The notes beneath the pieces were generated by a model, which searched no databases, was not told where the DNA came from, and was given only the letters and a program-made list of their open reading frames with translations. From Capnocytophaga felis (lineage in GTDB: Bacteria > Bacteroidota > Bacteroidia > Flavobacteriales > Flavobacteriaceae), in NCBI RefSeq assembly GCF_009684755.1, contig NZ_BLBC01000008.1, positions 154,733-218,732 of the forward strand: 64,000 nt of DNA. Direction: 5' to 3'. The stretch's first letter is position 1; every line of letters begins with the position of its first letter. The translations under genes and the position numbers were made by a program. Below, piece by piece: positions 18,158 to 31,700 of this stretch.

Positions 18158-21100
18158 ATGAAGAATTGTTTTTTTCATAGTATTTTTGTTTTATTTGTAT
18201 TTTTATTTTCAAGTGAAGGTTTTGCTCAGTCTAACAATGGTAGAGTAGAATCTATTTCTTTGAAATTCAGCGATGCTTGTGTTTCTACTACTCACAACAA
18301 TTTTAGTTTATCGTTTAAATGGGCACCTCCACTTCCTACAGCAAATAATCAATACATAATTGAGCTATCTGATGCTAATGGTGATTTTTCTAAGCCTACC
18401 ATATTGAAAACAATTACAAATCAGAATACGCTTTTTGAGCTTTCTACAAATGTACAGCTGCCAACCACAGTTCACGGCAACGGATATAAAATCAGAGTAA
18501 GTAGTACTGCTCCTTCAAGTTCTTTTGAGAGTACTTCTTTCTCAGCGTATTATTTGAATGTTACTACCTCCTTGAAACTCAATAATGGGCAATCAAAGTT
18601 AGCTCTTTGTCCGGGACATTCTAAAGAAATATCCGTGGATAAGAAAACGGAAAAAGCTTATAAATGGTACAAAGATAATACTTTGATATCTGGGGTTACA
18701 GGTCCTTCATATACCGTTTCAGAAGCAGGAACTTATTACGTTACTGTAGATTATGGTAATTTTTGTTCCGGGTCATCAAACTCTCGCTCTAATAATGTTG
18801 AGGTAACGGTAGCTGGTAATATGGGAATGAGCATATCTTCAAATCCTTCAGATACAAATATTTGCAAAGGACAGAATGTGAAACTTACTGCAAGTACTAA
18901 AAACACTTCATATACTTACAAATGGTATCGTAATGATGTTGTGGTATCACAAGGGGAAGGGCTTGACACCTATACTATACCAACAACAGGAGATGTTGCA
19001 GGAAGATACTACTTGGGAGTTGCAGTTCCAGGACAAGATTGTGAAGAACGCACCAATGTTATTGAAATAAAACTTAAAGAAGATTTTAAAGTTTCAGCTA
19101 CCGTAACAGATGGTGATTTGATGTTACCTGGAGCGACAAAGCAACTTAGAGCAGAGACCACAGCCGAGAATCCTTCCTACCAATGGCTGTTGAACGGTGC
19201 TGAGATAAATGGAGCAACTTCACGGGATTACACAGCTTCTGAGCCGGGAGAATATCAGGTTAAAGTAACACAAAACGGAACTTGTGCAGGTTCGGTATTG
19301 TCTGAAAAAGTTACTCTGAAAAGCCCAACAAGTTTTAAAGTGGAAATTAAGTACAAATCAGCTTCTTATCAGGCTTGTTTGTATGACAAAACATCATTAG
19401 CAATTGAAAAAATTGTAGCTGTAACGGATTCCGGTGAAGTAGTTATGGAGCCTTCTACATATAATGTATTCACATATCAGTGGTATAAAGGAGCAGAAAT
19501 AGTAGATGGAGCTAACAGTAATGAAATCTTCTTGGATAACACTTCAAAAAACGGAACTTATTCTCTGCAAGTTTCTGCTTCAGGGTATAATTCAATTCCT
19601 CGTTCTAATGAATTGTCAATTCAACTTATTGACGCAAGTGCAGTTAAGTTAAATGAGGGGCGTAGAAGTATTGAATTTTGTACCGGCTCCGTGAAACTTA
19701 CCGCTCAGCCTGCTGATGCTTCAGCTACCTATACTTGGTATAAGGACGGGGTTGAGGTACTACAGGAAGTTGGTAAATATGAATATGAAATTTCACAAAC
19801 GGGAACTTATCACGTTTCTATGATGAAACAAGGTGAAGCTGGCTGTGCCGCAGTTTCTAACTCCATCGTAGCGATTAAAGATGATGTTACGGCAGGTTGG
19901 TCAAGAGATATGAGACCGAAAGAAATTTATGTTGATGGGAAATCCTATACATTGACTATTTCTCACACAATGACAAGTCCTACAATAAAATGGTTCCGAA
20001 ATGGACAGGAAATATCCGGAGAAACGGGTCTTTCACTAAATATTACACAACCGGGTAGTTATTATGCTGAGTTAGTAAACGGCGGAACTACTTGTGCCAA
20101 TGAGAAAAGAGTAACACCTACACAATATTATATAGAGGTAAAAAGTTTAAAACCAACAATAGGGTTTAAAACGCAAAATCAATCGGAAAACTGTGACGGT
20201 ACGGCTACCCAAACTACGTTGGAATTACAGAAATTGGAAGGTGTTTTAGTAGGAGAAGAACCACTACCTTTCAATAGCACCGATTTTGACAGCTTTACTT
20301 ACCAATGGTTGAAAGATGGTGTTCCAATTCAAGGACAAACCGATTACAGAAATTTATTGGTAATGAATGATGGGTCAATAGGGGAGTATTCATTACAAGC
20401 CACATACAAGTCTTCAATCACGGAGTCTAACAAACTGAGAGTTTCGTTTGCCTCTGTCCCTGACGTTACAATACAAACCGAAAGCCCTAATAATACACCT
20501 ATAATATGTCCGGGAGGTAACACAACCTTATCTTCTTCCGTTTCTTCAGCAGCGTATTCCTATCAATGGTACAAAGAAGGTAGCAAAATTGAAGGTGCAA
20601 TAGAAGCTAATTATAACGTTACTGAGGCAGGAAATTATTATATGGAAATATCAAACGGAGTATGTACCAAGAAATCCGCAACAATTTCTGTAAATTATTT
20701 CAAAGCAGAAAATATAAAGCTTATTCGTTTGGACAACAATATGGAAGTTCCTGATAAGTCTTCTTTTTCTGCAACAAAAGGACTTGAGGTAGGAGTTTTA
20801 GATAGTAGTAGTGATTATCAGTATTATTGGAGTACTCCTGATAAGCAAACCTTTGGTGAAAAAGTTGTAATTACAGAAGTTGGGGTTTATACTTTAACAA
20901 CTACAATTGGAGGAACTTGCTCGCCGGTAGTAGTTTCGTTTGAAATAAAAGATTTGTACGAAATTAATGAAATACCGAATGTTGTAACACCAAATGGAGA
21001 TGGATTTAATGATTTTTGGGAAATTCCAAATGAGTATCTAAATAAAAGTTATGTAAGGGTAAGGATATATTCTCAAGAAGGAAAAGTGGCTTTCGACGGA

Positions 21101-21232
21101 ACAAATTATGATAATAGGTGGCCTAATATGAATGTATCCAAGGATATAGGTAAAAGGGCACTCCTTTATATGTACGTAATTGAAGTCAACGGGAAAGTTG
21201 AGAAACAAGGAGTTATTACCGTAATTAAATAA
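18158..21232 (+). CDS. T9SS type B secreted protein with about eight Ig-like modules
   Basis: The protein has 1024 residues with a signal peptide (1-24, ending GFAQ). After a fibronectin-like first domain come about eight Ig-like modules, each marked by an aromatic-W-aromatic-basic core such as YKWYKDN, YKWYRND, YQWYKGA, YTWYKDG, IKWFRNG, YQWLKDG and YQWYKEG. Most modules carry a cysteine pair. The last 85 residues, from IPNVVTPNGDGFNDFW, are a gliding-motility C-terminal domain (TIGR04131 type), the type B signal for export by T9SS. Position and domains recall the accessory genes sprC/sprD beside sprB of Flavobacterium johnsoniae, but I cannot fix which one. It is likely surface-exposed and works with the giant adhesin. 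Confidence 0.85.
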   Translation: MKNCFFHSIFVLFVFLFSSEGFAQSNNGRVESISLKFSDACVSTTHNNFSLSFKWAPPLPTANNQYIIELSDANGDFSKPTILKTITNQNTLFELSTNVQLPTTVHGNGYKIRVSSTAPSSSFESTSFSAYYLNVTTSLKLNNGQSKLALCPGHSKEISVDKKTEKAYKWYKDNTLISGVTGPSYTVSEAGTYYVTVDYGNFCSGSSNSRSNNVEVTVAGNMGMSISSNPSDTNICKGQNVKLTASTKNTSYTYKWYRNDVVVSQGEGLDTYTIPTTGDVAGRYYLGVAVPGQDCEERTNVIEIKLKEDFKVSATVTDGDLMLPGATKQLRAETTAENPSYQWLLNGAEINGATSRDYTASEPGEYQVKVTQNGTCAGSVLSEKVTLKSPTSFKVEIKYKSASYQACLYDKTSLAIEKIVAVTDSGEVVMEPSTYNVFTYQWYKGAEIVDGANSNEIFLDNTSKNGTYSLQVSASGYNSIPRSNELSIQLIDASAVKLNEGRRSIEFCTGSVKLTAQPADASATYTWYKDGVEVLQEVGKYEYEISQTGTYHVSMMKQGEAGCAAVSNSIVAIKDDVTAGWSRDMRPKEIYVDGKSYTLTISHTMTSPTIKWFRNGQEISGETGLSLNITQPGSYYAELVNGGTTCANEKRVTPTQYYIEVKSLKPTIGFKTQNQSENCDGTATQTTLELQKLEGVLVGEEPLPFNSTDFDSFTYQWLKDGVPIQGQTDYRNLLVMNDGSIGEYSLQATYKSSITESNKLRVSFASVPDVTIQTESPNNTPIICPGGNTTLSSSVSSAAYSYQWYKEGSKIEGAIEANYNVTEAGNYYMEISNGVCTKKSATISVNYFKAENIKLIRLDNNMEVPDKSSFSATKGLEVGVLDSSSDYQYYWSTPDKQTFGEKVVITEVGVYTLTTTIGGTCSPVVVSFEIKDLYEINEIPNVVTPNGDGFNDFWEIPNEYLNKSYVRVRIYSQEGKVAFDGTNYDNRWPNMNVSKDIGKRALLYMYVIEVNGKVEKQGVITVIK

Positions 21233-21267
21233 TGAACACAAATAACTTATTACTTTATTTAGATAAT

Positions 21268-21275
21268 AAAGGAGG
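21268..21275 (+). promoter_or_regulatory. Strong Shine-Dalgarno sequence deciding the start at 21280
   Basis: AAAGGAGG lies 4 nt before the ATG at 21280. Such strong sites are uncommon in Bacteroidetes. The site argues against the in-frame ATG at 21232 that overlaps the previous stop codon. Confidence 0.6.
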
Positions 21276-21279
21276 AATT

Positions 21280-22671
21280 ATGACAAAAAGAAGTACCATC
21301 ATATTAATTATTTTTACTTTTTTTCTGCAATTTGCTGTGGCTCAAAAGGTATATCACTATTTGCCGTATGAAATGCCCGGGCATACAGCCGTGAAATTCA
21401 ATTCTTTTTTAATGAATCCGGCATTTCCGATTTTTGGAGAGAAGGAATCTCATATTGCGTTGTATCACAGAAATCAGTGGATGAATTTCAGAAATAATTT
21501 TAAAACCTATATGGGAACTTACGGCAAAAAATGGTCTGACCAAGAGATGTTTCACGGTATGATTTTTCAGAAAAAGGCGGGAGTATTTACAAATTACGGT
21601 ATTTTAGGGAATTACATACATCAAATTGAAATTTCTGATGAAAACTACCTTCGATTGGGAATCAATGCAATGTTCGGGATGACAGGAATTTCCAAAGGTG
21701 AAGTAATAATAAACAATCCCGGAGACCCAATTTTTGAGAATGTTTCAAACACCGGAATTTTTAATATTCAACCGGGATTCGATATTAATTTCGGGAAAAT
21801 ACATTTCGGGGTTGTAGCTGAAAATTTAGTGGATTACGCCATCTCAGCCGAAGAAATGGCTGTGCCGTTCAACGCAAAATCTTTTGTAGGGCATTTAATG
21901 TACCGCAATACAATGATGAGTGGTTCTGGTATATTAGAAGAAGCCACTTTTTCAATGATGGCAAGAGCCAGAAGAAGTTCCGAAAATTTCCAGTTGGGAG
22001 GTAACGTAATGTTGGATATGCCTTTGATTGGCTGGGTTTACGGAGGTTATGACCAAAAATATGGAGTATTCGGAGGATTGGGATTTAATGTAACCTCTCA
22101 CTTTAGTGCAGGTTTTGGGTATGAGCAAGGGATAGGTTCTTACGTGAGCAATTTGGGGGGAACGTATGAAATCAGTTTGGTTTATCAATACGGAGGAAAA
22201 AGACACGAGAAAGCCAGAAAATTAGAAGAAGCCAGAAAAGCCAAAGAAGCTGAATTGGACAGAAAAAAAGTGATAGAGAGTGCTAAGCCGGAAACTCCAA
22301 AAGAAGCTGTTACTGAAAAACCAAAAGAAACAGAAAAGCCGGTAGTTGAAAAACCTAAAGACCCTGTGAAATCATTACAGGACAGAATCAATGTACAAGA
22401 ACATAAAATTGCTGGAGGAAAAATTGTTGATGGTTACTATGTTATTGTTGGTGTATTTAGAAATCCGAAAGGGGCGTACCAACGCTTAAAAGAAGTTAGG
22501 TCAATGGGGCTTACGGCTAGTGCCTTCTTGCATCCTCAAAATAATATGACCTATGTGTATTTTAATCAGCCATATGACTCAAAAGAAGATGCAGGTTTGA
22601 TAATGACTCAAATGTTAAAACGCAAAGAATTTTCGGATATCAGTATTTGGATATTAAGAGTCACCAAATAG
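21280..22671 (+). CDS. PorP/SprF family outer-membrane protein with SPOR-like C-terminus
   Basis: The protein has 463 residues from the chosen start, with a signal peptide ending QFAVAQ. Residues about 25-310 are a PorP/SprF-type barrel: the N-terminal HTAVKFNSFLMNPAFPIF and LYHRNQWMNF are family marks, and the end YEISLVYQYGGK closes the barrel. A basic, proline- and lysine-rich linker follows. The last 80 residues (GYYVIVGVFRNPKGAYQRLK) look like a SPOR peptidoglycan-binding domain. PorP/SprF proteins help type B cargo such as SprB reach or stay on the cell surface. Lying just upstream of the giant adhesin gene, it probably serves that protein. The SPOR-like tail could tie the complex to the cell wall. 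Confidence 0.85.
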   Translation: MTKRSTIILIIFTFFLQFAVAQKVYHYLPYEMPGHTAVKFNSFLMNPAFPIFGEKESHIALYHRNQWMNFRNNFKTYMGTYGKKWSDQEMFHGMIFQKKAGVFTNYGILGNYIHQIEISDENYLRLGINAMFGMTGISKGEVIINNPGDPIFENVSNTGIFNIQPGFDINFGKIHFGVVAENLVDYAISAEEMAVPFNAKSFVGHLMYRNTMMSGSGILEEATFSMMARARRSSENFQLGGNVMLDMPLIGWVYGGYDQKYGVFGGLGFNVTSHFSAGFGYEQGIGSYVSNLGGTYEISLVYQYGGKRHEKARKLEEARKAKEAELDRKKVIESAKPETPKEAVTEKPKETEKPVVEKPKDPVKSLQDRINVQEHKIAGGKIVDGYYVIVGVFRNPKGAYQRLKEVRSMGLTASAFLHPQNNMTYVYFNQPYDSKEDAGLIMTQMLKRKEFSDISIWILRVTK

Positions 22672-22743
22672 TGGTGTTAATGATTAAATTTCTGATTTTT
22701 CAGGAATAAATAAGAAAATATTACCATACCAAAGTATTTAAAA

Positions 22744-25700
22744 ATGGAAGTAGATACAAAAACTAAAAATAAATCAACGTTTATGAAAAAGGCGATTTTT
22801 ATTTTGTACGTTGCACTATTAGCAGTGTTTAACATAGGAAAGCTATCGGCACAAAATTATAAATCCTTCAAAATCCGTTATCAGACAACGGTAAAAGGGG
22901 ATATGTTGCTAATAGGGAACTCAATCCTGAATGTAAGTGATGAGAAATACGGGCACACTAATCCCGATTTACCTTACACAGGAAATCACGGATATAATTC
23001 TAGTATAAATTTGGATTATATTGATATTGATGGACGTGGAAATAATACCTTCAATTCAAGTTCTGCACGAATTCAAAACCCGAATCCTCGTACTTCGTGC
23101 TTGAAAATCAACAAAGCTTACTTGTATTGGTCAGCAGCATATACACAAGAAAGAATTAATAATCAGGGGCGTAATGGTGAACCAGGTCCAAGATTTGAAC
23201 GAAGTAAGTTTGCACAAGTAAAATTTAAAACACCGAGTACTGCTGCTTATCGTGATTTAACCGGAGAGATGGTGTACGATGGAAACGATATTGTAAGTTC
23301 CAATAGTAGTACGGATGGTGTTTCTGCCCAACGTGCTTATGTTTATGTTGCTGATGTTACTTCCTTATTGGAAGCTGAAAGTACACGAAATAACGGAGCC
23401 TTTGGTGGAAACTATACGGTCGCCAATATAATGGCTCCCAAAGGGAAAGAAAATACTGGAGTTGGATATGCGGCAGGTTGGACACTTGTTGTGATTTATG
23501 AAGATCAAACTAAACCAAGTCGTCATATTACTCTGTTCGATGGATTTTCTGTTTTAAATAAAGGTAATAAAAATGTTGATATTCCCGTTCGGGGGTTCCA
23601 GACAATACCTTCGGGCGAAGTAAAAGCTAAACTTGCTTTTGCTTCTTTAGAAGGAGAATTGGGGATACAAGGAGATGCTTTGTCAATAAAAAGCCCTTCA
23701 AGATCTGCTGGAGTTTTGATAGATGTTAATGGTAGAGATAGCTCTCAACCTTATTATCAATTTGATGAGAGAGGACGACCTCGTATAGATAGATGGGGAA
23801 ATTATATTGTTTACTATGGTAACTTTTTCAATAGTAAAATAACAGATATTGGAGGAGAAAATTTAAATCGTACTCCTGCCAGTAGAAACTTATTGGGATT
23901 TGATGCGGGTATTTTTGAAATTCCCAATCCGAGAAATTCCCTAATACAAAATGGCTCCACGTCTGCAATAATCGCACCTTCAACTACTCAGGATTCTTAT
24001 TATCCTTTTATGTTTGCATTTAACGTTGAGGTTATTGCTCCTGTGATTAATTTGGAGAAAAAAGTTTTTAAAGTAAATTCAAACACAGATGTAACAGGAG
24101 GAAGCGTAGAGTTAGGAGATAAGTTGCGTTATGAAATACGTTTTCAAAATTCAGGAAATGATGATGCACGTAATTTGGTAATTAGCGATAAGTTACCGAA
24201 AAACTTGTTGTTTGAAAATATAGCATCAGTAAAATTGTCTTGGAACCGAAGACCGATGCGGGGCACCGATTATGAATATAATGCAACAACACACGAGATA
24301 AAATTCAAAATTCCGAATGATAAAGTAAAAAAAGGACAAAAAGATTGGCACAGAATAACCTTTGAAATGAAAGTTCCTGATCATTGTGATGATTTGCGTG
24401 ATGCTTGCTCCAACGTCATAGCCAATATTGTCCACGCCAAGTATTTTGGTGTGCAAAATAAATCTGTTGATGGATTTACGGCAGAAAGTGTCATTTCACA
24501 CAAGGATTGTGAGGGTAACTTAACAGGTCCTTCTACTTTCATTGCAAATTTAGGAAATTGTGTAAGTAAAACAAAAAGAACACTTTGTGAGAAAACGCTT
24601 GATTTGGTAGCAGGAGCTAATTTTGATTCTTATAGTTGGACTAAAGATGGAGTAGCCGTCCCCGGAGGGAATCAACAAACATTAACTGCTACATCATCAG
24701 GAACATACCGTGTCCTTAAGAAAAAGGAAGGTTGTGCAGATATGACAGAAGAAATCACGGTAGAGCTGCACGATAATGCCTTGAAAACAAATCCGATAAA
24801 TCCGTTTGCTTCTGAGGTTTTCAAATGTGGAAATGACAATACGGATTATCCTCAAATATATCTTTGCGGAACCTCGGCTTCAAAACTTATAAATTTGAAC
24901 GTCACCGAGGCATTAAGTTACAAATGGGAGAAAAGAAATGAAAACTGTACTGTGCCTGCTACGCATCCTAAAGAATGTCCCGTTCGTGACAATTATGGGT
25001 GTACGTGGTCACAGGTGCATACAGGAAGAGATTACAACGTCTCAGAACCAGGAGATTATCGCGTAGAAATTACTTATGATGGAGGTTGTGTTGCAATTTT
25101 CTATTTTAAAGTTACTAAAACATTGCTTACTCCAACGGTGGATGTGAGAGATATCATCTGCAATACGCAAGGAAAAATTACAGTAACACACCCTGCAAGT
25201 GGTTATGAATATGCTTTGCAAAGTAGCACGGGTAATATTGTACAAAATTACCAAAACAGTAATGTATTCAATGTTACTAATCCAGATTCATACACAGTTT
25301 TGATACGTCAGAAATTAGTATCAGGAGCTACATATCAACCCTGTGTGTTTGAGGCTCCTGCATCAATTGTACAGAAAGAATCTAGGCTTAGTGTTGATAC
25401 AACTCCGATGGCGTGTGAGGGGGCTAAAGGAACACTTCGAGTTCAGGTATTAGATGCATATCCTCAGTATACATATACAATCAGAAAAGGCAATGCTTCT
25501 GGGGCTGTTGTGAAAACACTATCAGCAACAAACGATTCAGATGTTACATTTGAAGGTTTAGATGATGGAGAATATCACATTGAGGTAAAAACTCCTGATT
25601 GTAAACTTGAAGAAACTAAGCGAATTGGGAAAATACCTCCACTGCAAGCAAGAGTTACTATCAAAAGCCACTTGTTGTGTAACGGTAAAGGAATTGTTCG

Positions 25701-28700
25701 TGTAGATGCTTGGGATGGTACTCGTGGGAATAGTTATGCTTATAGTATTGACGGAGGAAATACCTATGTTTACAACTATACAGATACTTTCTATGAATTT
25801 GAAGTTTCTGAGGCTAAGTCTTATACTATCAAGGTAGTAGATGCTAACAATTGTGAAGTAGAAGTTACTTCTGAAGCTGTCAGAGCAGCCACACCTCCTA
25901 CCTTTAATATAGTAGAGAAATTAACAGATTGTGGAGCGAAAGGAACCATCGAATTTACAAATGTTGTTAATCCGGACGGATATCAAATTAAATACAGTAT
26001 CGATGGAGGGACCACAAGCCAATTAGGAACCAAATTTATAGGATTAACTCCGGAGGAGACATATACACCAACGGTTATCTATGGAAATGGTTCGGTTGAG
26101 TGTACCGTTTCAAAAACTGTAAAATTGCCTCCTGCAGCTACCGGAAGGGTAATTGCTTCAGCAGGAGTTTCAGAGTTGATTGGTTGTGGTGAAGGAAATA
26201 ATGCCGATAAAGCTCGAGTGCGTATTACCAATGTACGAGGTGGACAAGAACCTTATCAGTACAGTTTTGATGGTGGAGCAACTTGGGGAACAGAACGTGA
26301 AAAGTGGTTGTTGCCGGGTACATATACCATTGTGGTACGTGATCAGGTAGATTGTGAATTCAGAACTCAGGTAGTGGTAGAGCCTCGTCCTGTGAATCCT
26401 GTATTTAACCACACCATAACTTACAATTGTGATGGTACAGGAAACGTGTCTATAACCAGCAATCAAAGTGCTTATACCTACACCTATGAGAAAGACGGGG
26501 TGGAAACAACCACATCAACTTTCCCGAATTTGCAACCAGGACAGCATACTATCAAAATTAAATATGCTGACCCAACCACGCCAATCCGTCACGAGTTGTT
26601 TATTGAAGATTTTGGTGTCGGTCAAGGCAAGTTTAAAACACAATATATCAATGCCAATTATTTCTTTGAACCTCAAACACGTGACCATACAGGAGCGTAT
26701 GCCTCTGACCTTGCAGAAGTTAATGGGGTATGGTATATCAAAAATGGATTAGGTAATCCGCAAACAGATGCCAAATTCACAGAGTATCACAGTAACCTGA
26801 ATATGAACGATGGGGAATACATCGTAACAGATAGGCTGACACCGAATAATGGTGCTTGGACAATACCGGTAGATCACACAGGGCATACTAACGGAAGAAT
26901 GTTGTTTGTAAATGTTGGTGATGTTCTAGGTAAAGAAGGAGGAATTCTGTATCAACGTGAGATGATTGATGTGATGCCAAATCAGCCGATTCAGTTTTCA
27001 ATAGCAGTTTTCAATCTAATCAATACGAGAGGCTCAAATCCTACGGCAGCTGACCCTAATTTGACAATTGAGCTTTATGATAGTGAGGCAGCCATTTTGG
27101 CAGGAACGCCTATTATTTCACAGCACATAGGGTCACCACCTAAAAGTACACTTCCAACCGATTGGAAAACATATCAATATTCGCTCAACCCTGGTAACAA
27201 CACCAAGCTTTATGCCGTAATTCGTTCAGGAAGTTTGGTGACTAACGGAAATGACGTGGCTATTGATGACATCTACCTTTATCAATTGCCAAGGATTTGT
27301 TCTTTTGAAGAAACATTGACCGTAACTATTGAATCAGGTAAAGAGTTTGGGGTAATAGAAAATACTGAGAGAGTAACGGATATTCTTTGTAATGATGCGA
27401 ATAATGGTACATATCAAATTGCTCTCAAAAATACAAACCCTGCAGGATATTGGGTATCCAAAGACGGAGGTGCTTTTGTAAAAGAAACTGCCAATCCGTT
27501 TGTTTGGAATAATATTTCCGGAGGAACTCACAATGTTATTTTCCGTTATGGAGAAAACACAACTCCTGAATGTGAGGTATCTCGTACTTTTGAGGTTAAA
27601 AATCCATCGCAGATAACCATTCAACCAATATCTGATTTGACGTTGGGCTGTAACCCTGCTTCGGTAGATTTAGTTATTACAGCTTCAGGCGGTGTGGGAG
27701 CTTTGCAATATGCCATTAAACAACCTGACGGAACTGTTCTTAATCAAAACACACCTAATTTTGTACTTACAAAAGTGGGAGAACACGAACTTACGGTAAC
27801 AGATGCAAATAACTGTTCAACGGTAGCTAAGTTCAATGTGGTTCAGGCACCTGATCCTACCGTGTCAGTTGCTGCGACCTCAGAATACTGTGTAAACAAA
27901 TCACCAAAAATTGATGTAACGGTAACAAACGGAACGCCTCCGTTTACGTATTCAATAAATGGAAATGTTCAGGCAACTACCAATGATGCTTCGTTCTCTT
28001 TCAGTAATTTACAGCCGGGAACGTACGATATTAAAGTAGTAGATAAGTATGGTTGTGAAGGAACATTGACGGAAATCATCAAGCCCGAACTTAGAATAGA
28101 TAACGCCATAATTGAAAAAGACATCACTTGTGATGCCGCTCCTGCTGATAAAGGAAAAATAAAAGTTTCGGTTACGGGTGGATATGCTCCTTATAAATAC
28201 AATATCAAAAAAGGAGCTGATATTATAGTTCAGGAAACGGCAGTTACTGGCACTGAAATAGTGTTTGAAACGACAGAAGCAGGAGTTTACGCAATTCAGG
28301 TTATAGATAGCAAGGGATGTGAAGTTCTTGTTTCAAAAGAACTGACAACCCCTCAAAAACCAAGCATAACACCTCAAAAAGTTGATGTGAAATGCCACGG
28401 AGAAAGTACCGGTTCTATCGTGATTACCACTACGGGCGGAACACCTCCTTACAGATATTTTGTGAATTCGGTAGACAGAGGAACACAAAACGAATATCAT
28501 AATCTGAAAGCAGGAACTTACAAAATTATTGTTCGTGATGCTAAAAATTGTGAAGTTACGGAAGACGTTCAAATCGAACAACCTACTACCGCATTAACGA
28601 TTACGCACACCATCAAAAAGTTGATAAGTTGTGACCCTGCAAGTGATATGGCAGAAGTAGAATATACTGTAACGGGTGGAACGCCTGCTTATAACGATAA

Positions 28701-31700
28701 CCAAGGCGGAACAAATTATCAAAGTAATGTTCCTCGCACCATAAAATTAGGAGTAGGAACACATAACATCGTGGTAACCGATGCTAACGGATGTCAAGTA
28801 CAAACTCAGGTAGTAGTACCACAAAGACCAACGCCACCAACGGTAAATGCTACTCCGGTAATTACATATAATTGTGACGGGACAGGAAACTTTACCATAA
28901 CCGCCACGCCAAATACGTATGATTATACCTATACACTTAGAACGGAAACCAATAAAACGGGAGAATTTAATAATATCGCTGTAGGAACACACCAAGTTGG
29001 AATTCTATACAAAGAGAAAAACCCAACTCAAGGTGCTGAAGATTGTGGTTACACAGTAACTATAACAGTGACTGTAGAACCTAATAAAGAATTTAAAGCA
29101 AATCTTGCAAGTGTTACTAACGTAAGTTGTAATGGAAAGAATGATGCACAGGCAACTATAAATGTTGAAAACTTTGGTGCTGGCTATACGTATATTGTTG
29201 ATGGAGGTACTCCACAAAATGGAAACTTAGCAACACTTACTATTTCGAATTTATCGGCAGGACAACATACCGTTACATTAACATACGCAACTTGTACTTT
29301 GCAAGTTCCTATAAATGTAACTCAGCCTGATGCACTTACACTTACAGGTGCAGTTACTGTTCCAGCGAAATGTAGCAACGACCAAAAAGCAACTGTTACA
29401 TTGCAAGTAGAAGGTGGAACACCTCCTTATACATACATATATGGCACTTTAGAACAACCTACAAATGTCTTTACTCAAGTATCTGTAGGTCAGCAACAGG
29501 TATTTAAAGTAAAAGATAAAAACAATTGTGAGCAAGAAGTAAAAATTGATATAGAAGCTCCGAAAAACATTGAATTTACGGCTGTTCCAACGGCTTGTTA
29601 TTCTGGAAATAACGATGCCGAAATTGTGGTAACAGTAACTAATGGTAACGGAGATTATCGCTTCAGTATCAACAACGGAGCTTGGCAAACGCCTTCGGCG
29701 ACAACTCCGTTAACATATACCTTTACGGGCTTGCCTTCATCTACAGGAACGGGTCATATTATCCGTGTGGAAGATGCTTTCGGTTGTTCTAAAGATAAAC
29801 CTATAGTTATTCATCCGCCATTGGTAGTAACAACGAAAGAAACATCGTTAAATTGTAAGAACGGAAAAGTAGAAGTTACAGCCACAGGAGGAAATGGAAC
29901 ATATGAGTATGGTTTTGTTCAAAAAGGTGGTACTCCTACTTATGGAACTACAAATACATATAACGTAACAGCAGCAGGAGATTACGATGTTTATGTAAAA
30001 TCAGCAGAATGTACGTATTCCAAAACAGTAACTATTAAACAGGCACCGGCGGTAGGCTTTACAGCAACTGCAAAAGACCCGAATTGTCACGGCTACAAAG
30101 GAAGTATTGCACTTACAAATATTGTCGGAGATGCACCTTACACATTGAATTTATACAATGCGGCAAACCCTGCAGCTTCAATAGTATCTGTACCCGACTA
30201 TATTAATAATTCGTACGAGTTTTCAGATTTGGCAGTGGGCGATTATATTGTTACAGTAACGGATAGATATGCTTGTATCCATACTAACACGTTAAAACTT
30301 ACCGATAAACCTGAACTGACGGCAACCATAACGCTCACAACAACAGGTTGTGTGAAGTTGAATGACATTGTTGAGTTACAACTATCAGTAACACAAGCTC
30401 TAATTAATGCTTATACGACATTAGGATATAAAATTGAGTATAGCACTGACGGGACTAATTGGACACAAATTACCAACCCAGCTACCCAAATTACAGGTAA
30501 GAGAGTGGGCGAGACATTTACACCTTCATTACGTGTTGTGAACACAACGAATAATATCATTTGTTTACAAGTATTACCAAAATACACCGTTCCATTCCCA
30601 TTGAGTGAGTTGGCTGTGGCAACAGACTTGTTAACAGGCTTCTCTGGAACGTGTACTTCGGGAGGATTCACAGTTAAAGTAACAGCCTCAGGAGGTGTCG
30701 GTACATATAATTTTACGATGGATGACCCCACAGGACCATCTCCAAATTGGCAACCATCTAACACAGCGAATTCTAATGAATATATATTTAGAGGGCTTAT
30801 ACCAGGAAGAACCTATACTTTCTATGTAAGGGATGTTGCTGGCTGTATAGAGAAAAACAGTAGGGACATTTATGAAAATTATATCCCACCAGTAAAAGTG
30901 GAAGGTAATGTGAAACCTATCTGTTTTGATGCCAATACAGGTTCTATTGATTTTGTCATCAGCAGAACGGCAACATCAACCACAAATGCACATCAATTTG
31001 ATTGGAAAGTGTTTGATAAAGCAACAGGAAATGCAGTTTCAGGAGTAGGATTTTCAGGTACAGAAACGATGCCACTGGCCGGAAGTTCTGTTACTGTTTC
31101 GGTTAATAATTTACCAGTTGGTACATACTTTATGGAAATTATTGAGAGAAATCCTGATACCGATTGTAAATGGGCAAGCCGTGATGTGGAAATGTACAAA
31201 CAAACAGAATTGCAAGGAACTCCGGAGAAAAAACGAGACGTTACCTGTGCTTTACCTGGACTTATAGAAATCAAAAATCCACACGGTGGTGGAGGTACTT
31301 ATACCTTTGAGCTTTATAGTACGGCGTTTAATACGACGGGTAACATTATTCGTTCAAATAATACGGTTGTTGATGTGCCTGTTGCAAAAATCAACACAAC
31401 AGCAAATTCTATTTCCGTGGAAGTGAGGATAGAGGATCAGCACGGCTGTAGAAAAGTGTTGGGAACAGTAACTTTAGGTATTGAAAAATCTGCTCCTGCA
31501 GTTACGGCAGAGCCTGACAGTTGTGAAGAACCGCTATCAATTACGGCAAAATATACTTCTGTGGCAGGTAGAAATTACGAATTTGCTATCCAAAAAGGAA
31601 CAGGTGCTTGGAGTGCTTGGCAGAAAGATCCTAAGTTTACCAATCTTGAAGGAGGTCAGCAGTATAAAGTAAAACTTATTGATAGGGTTACGGGCTGTGA

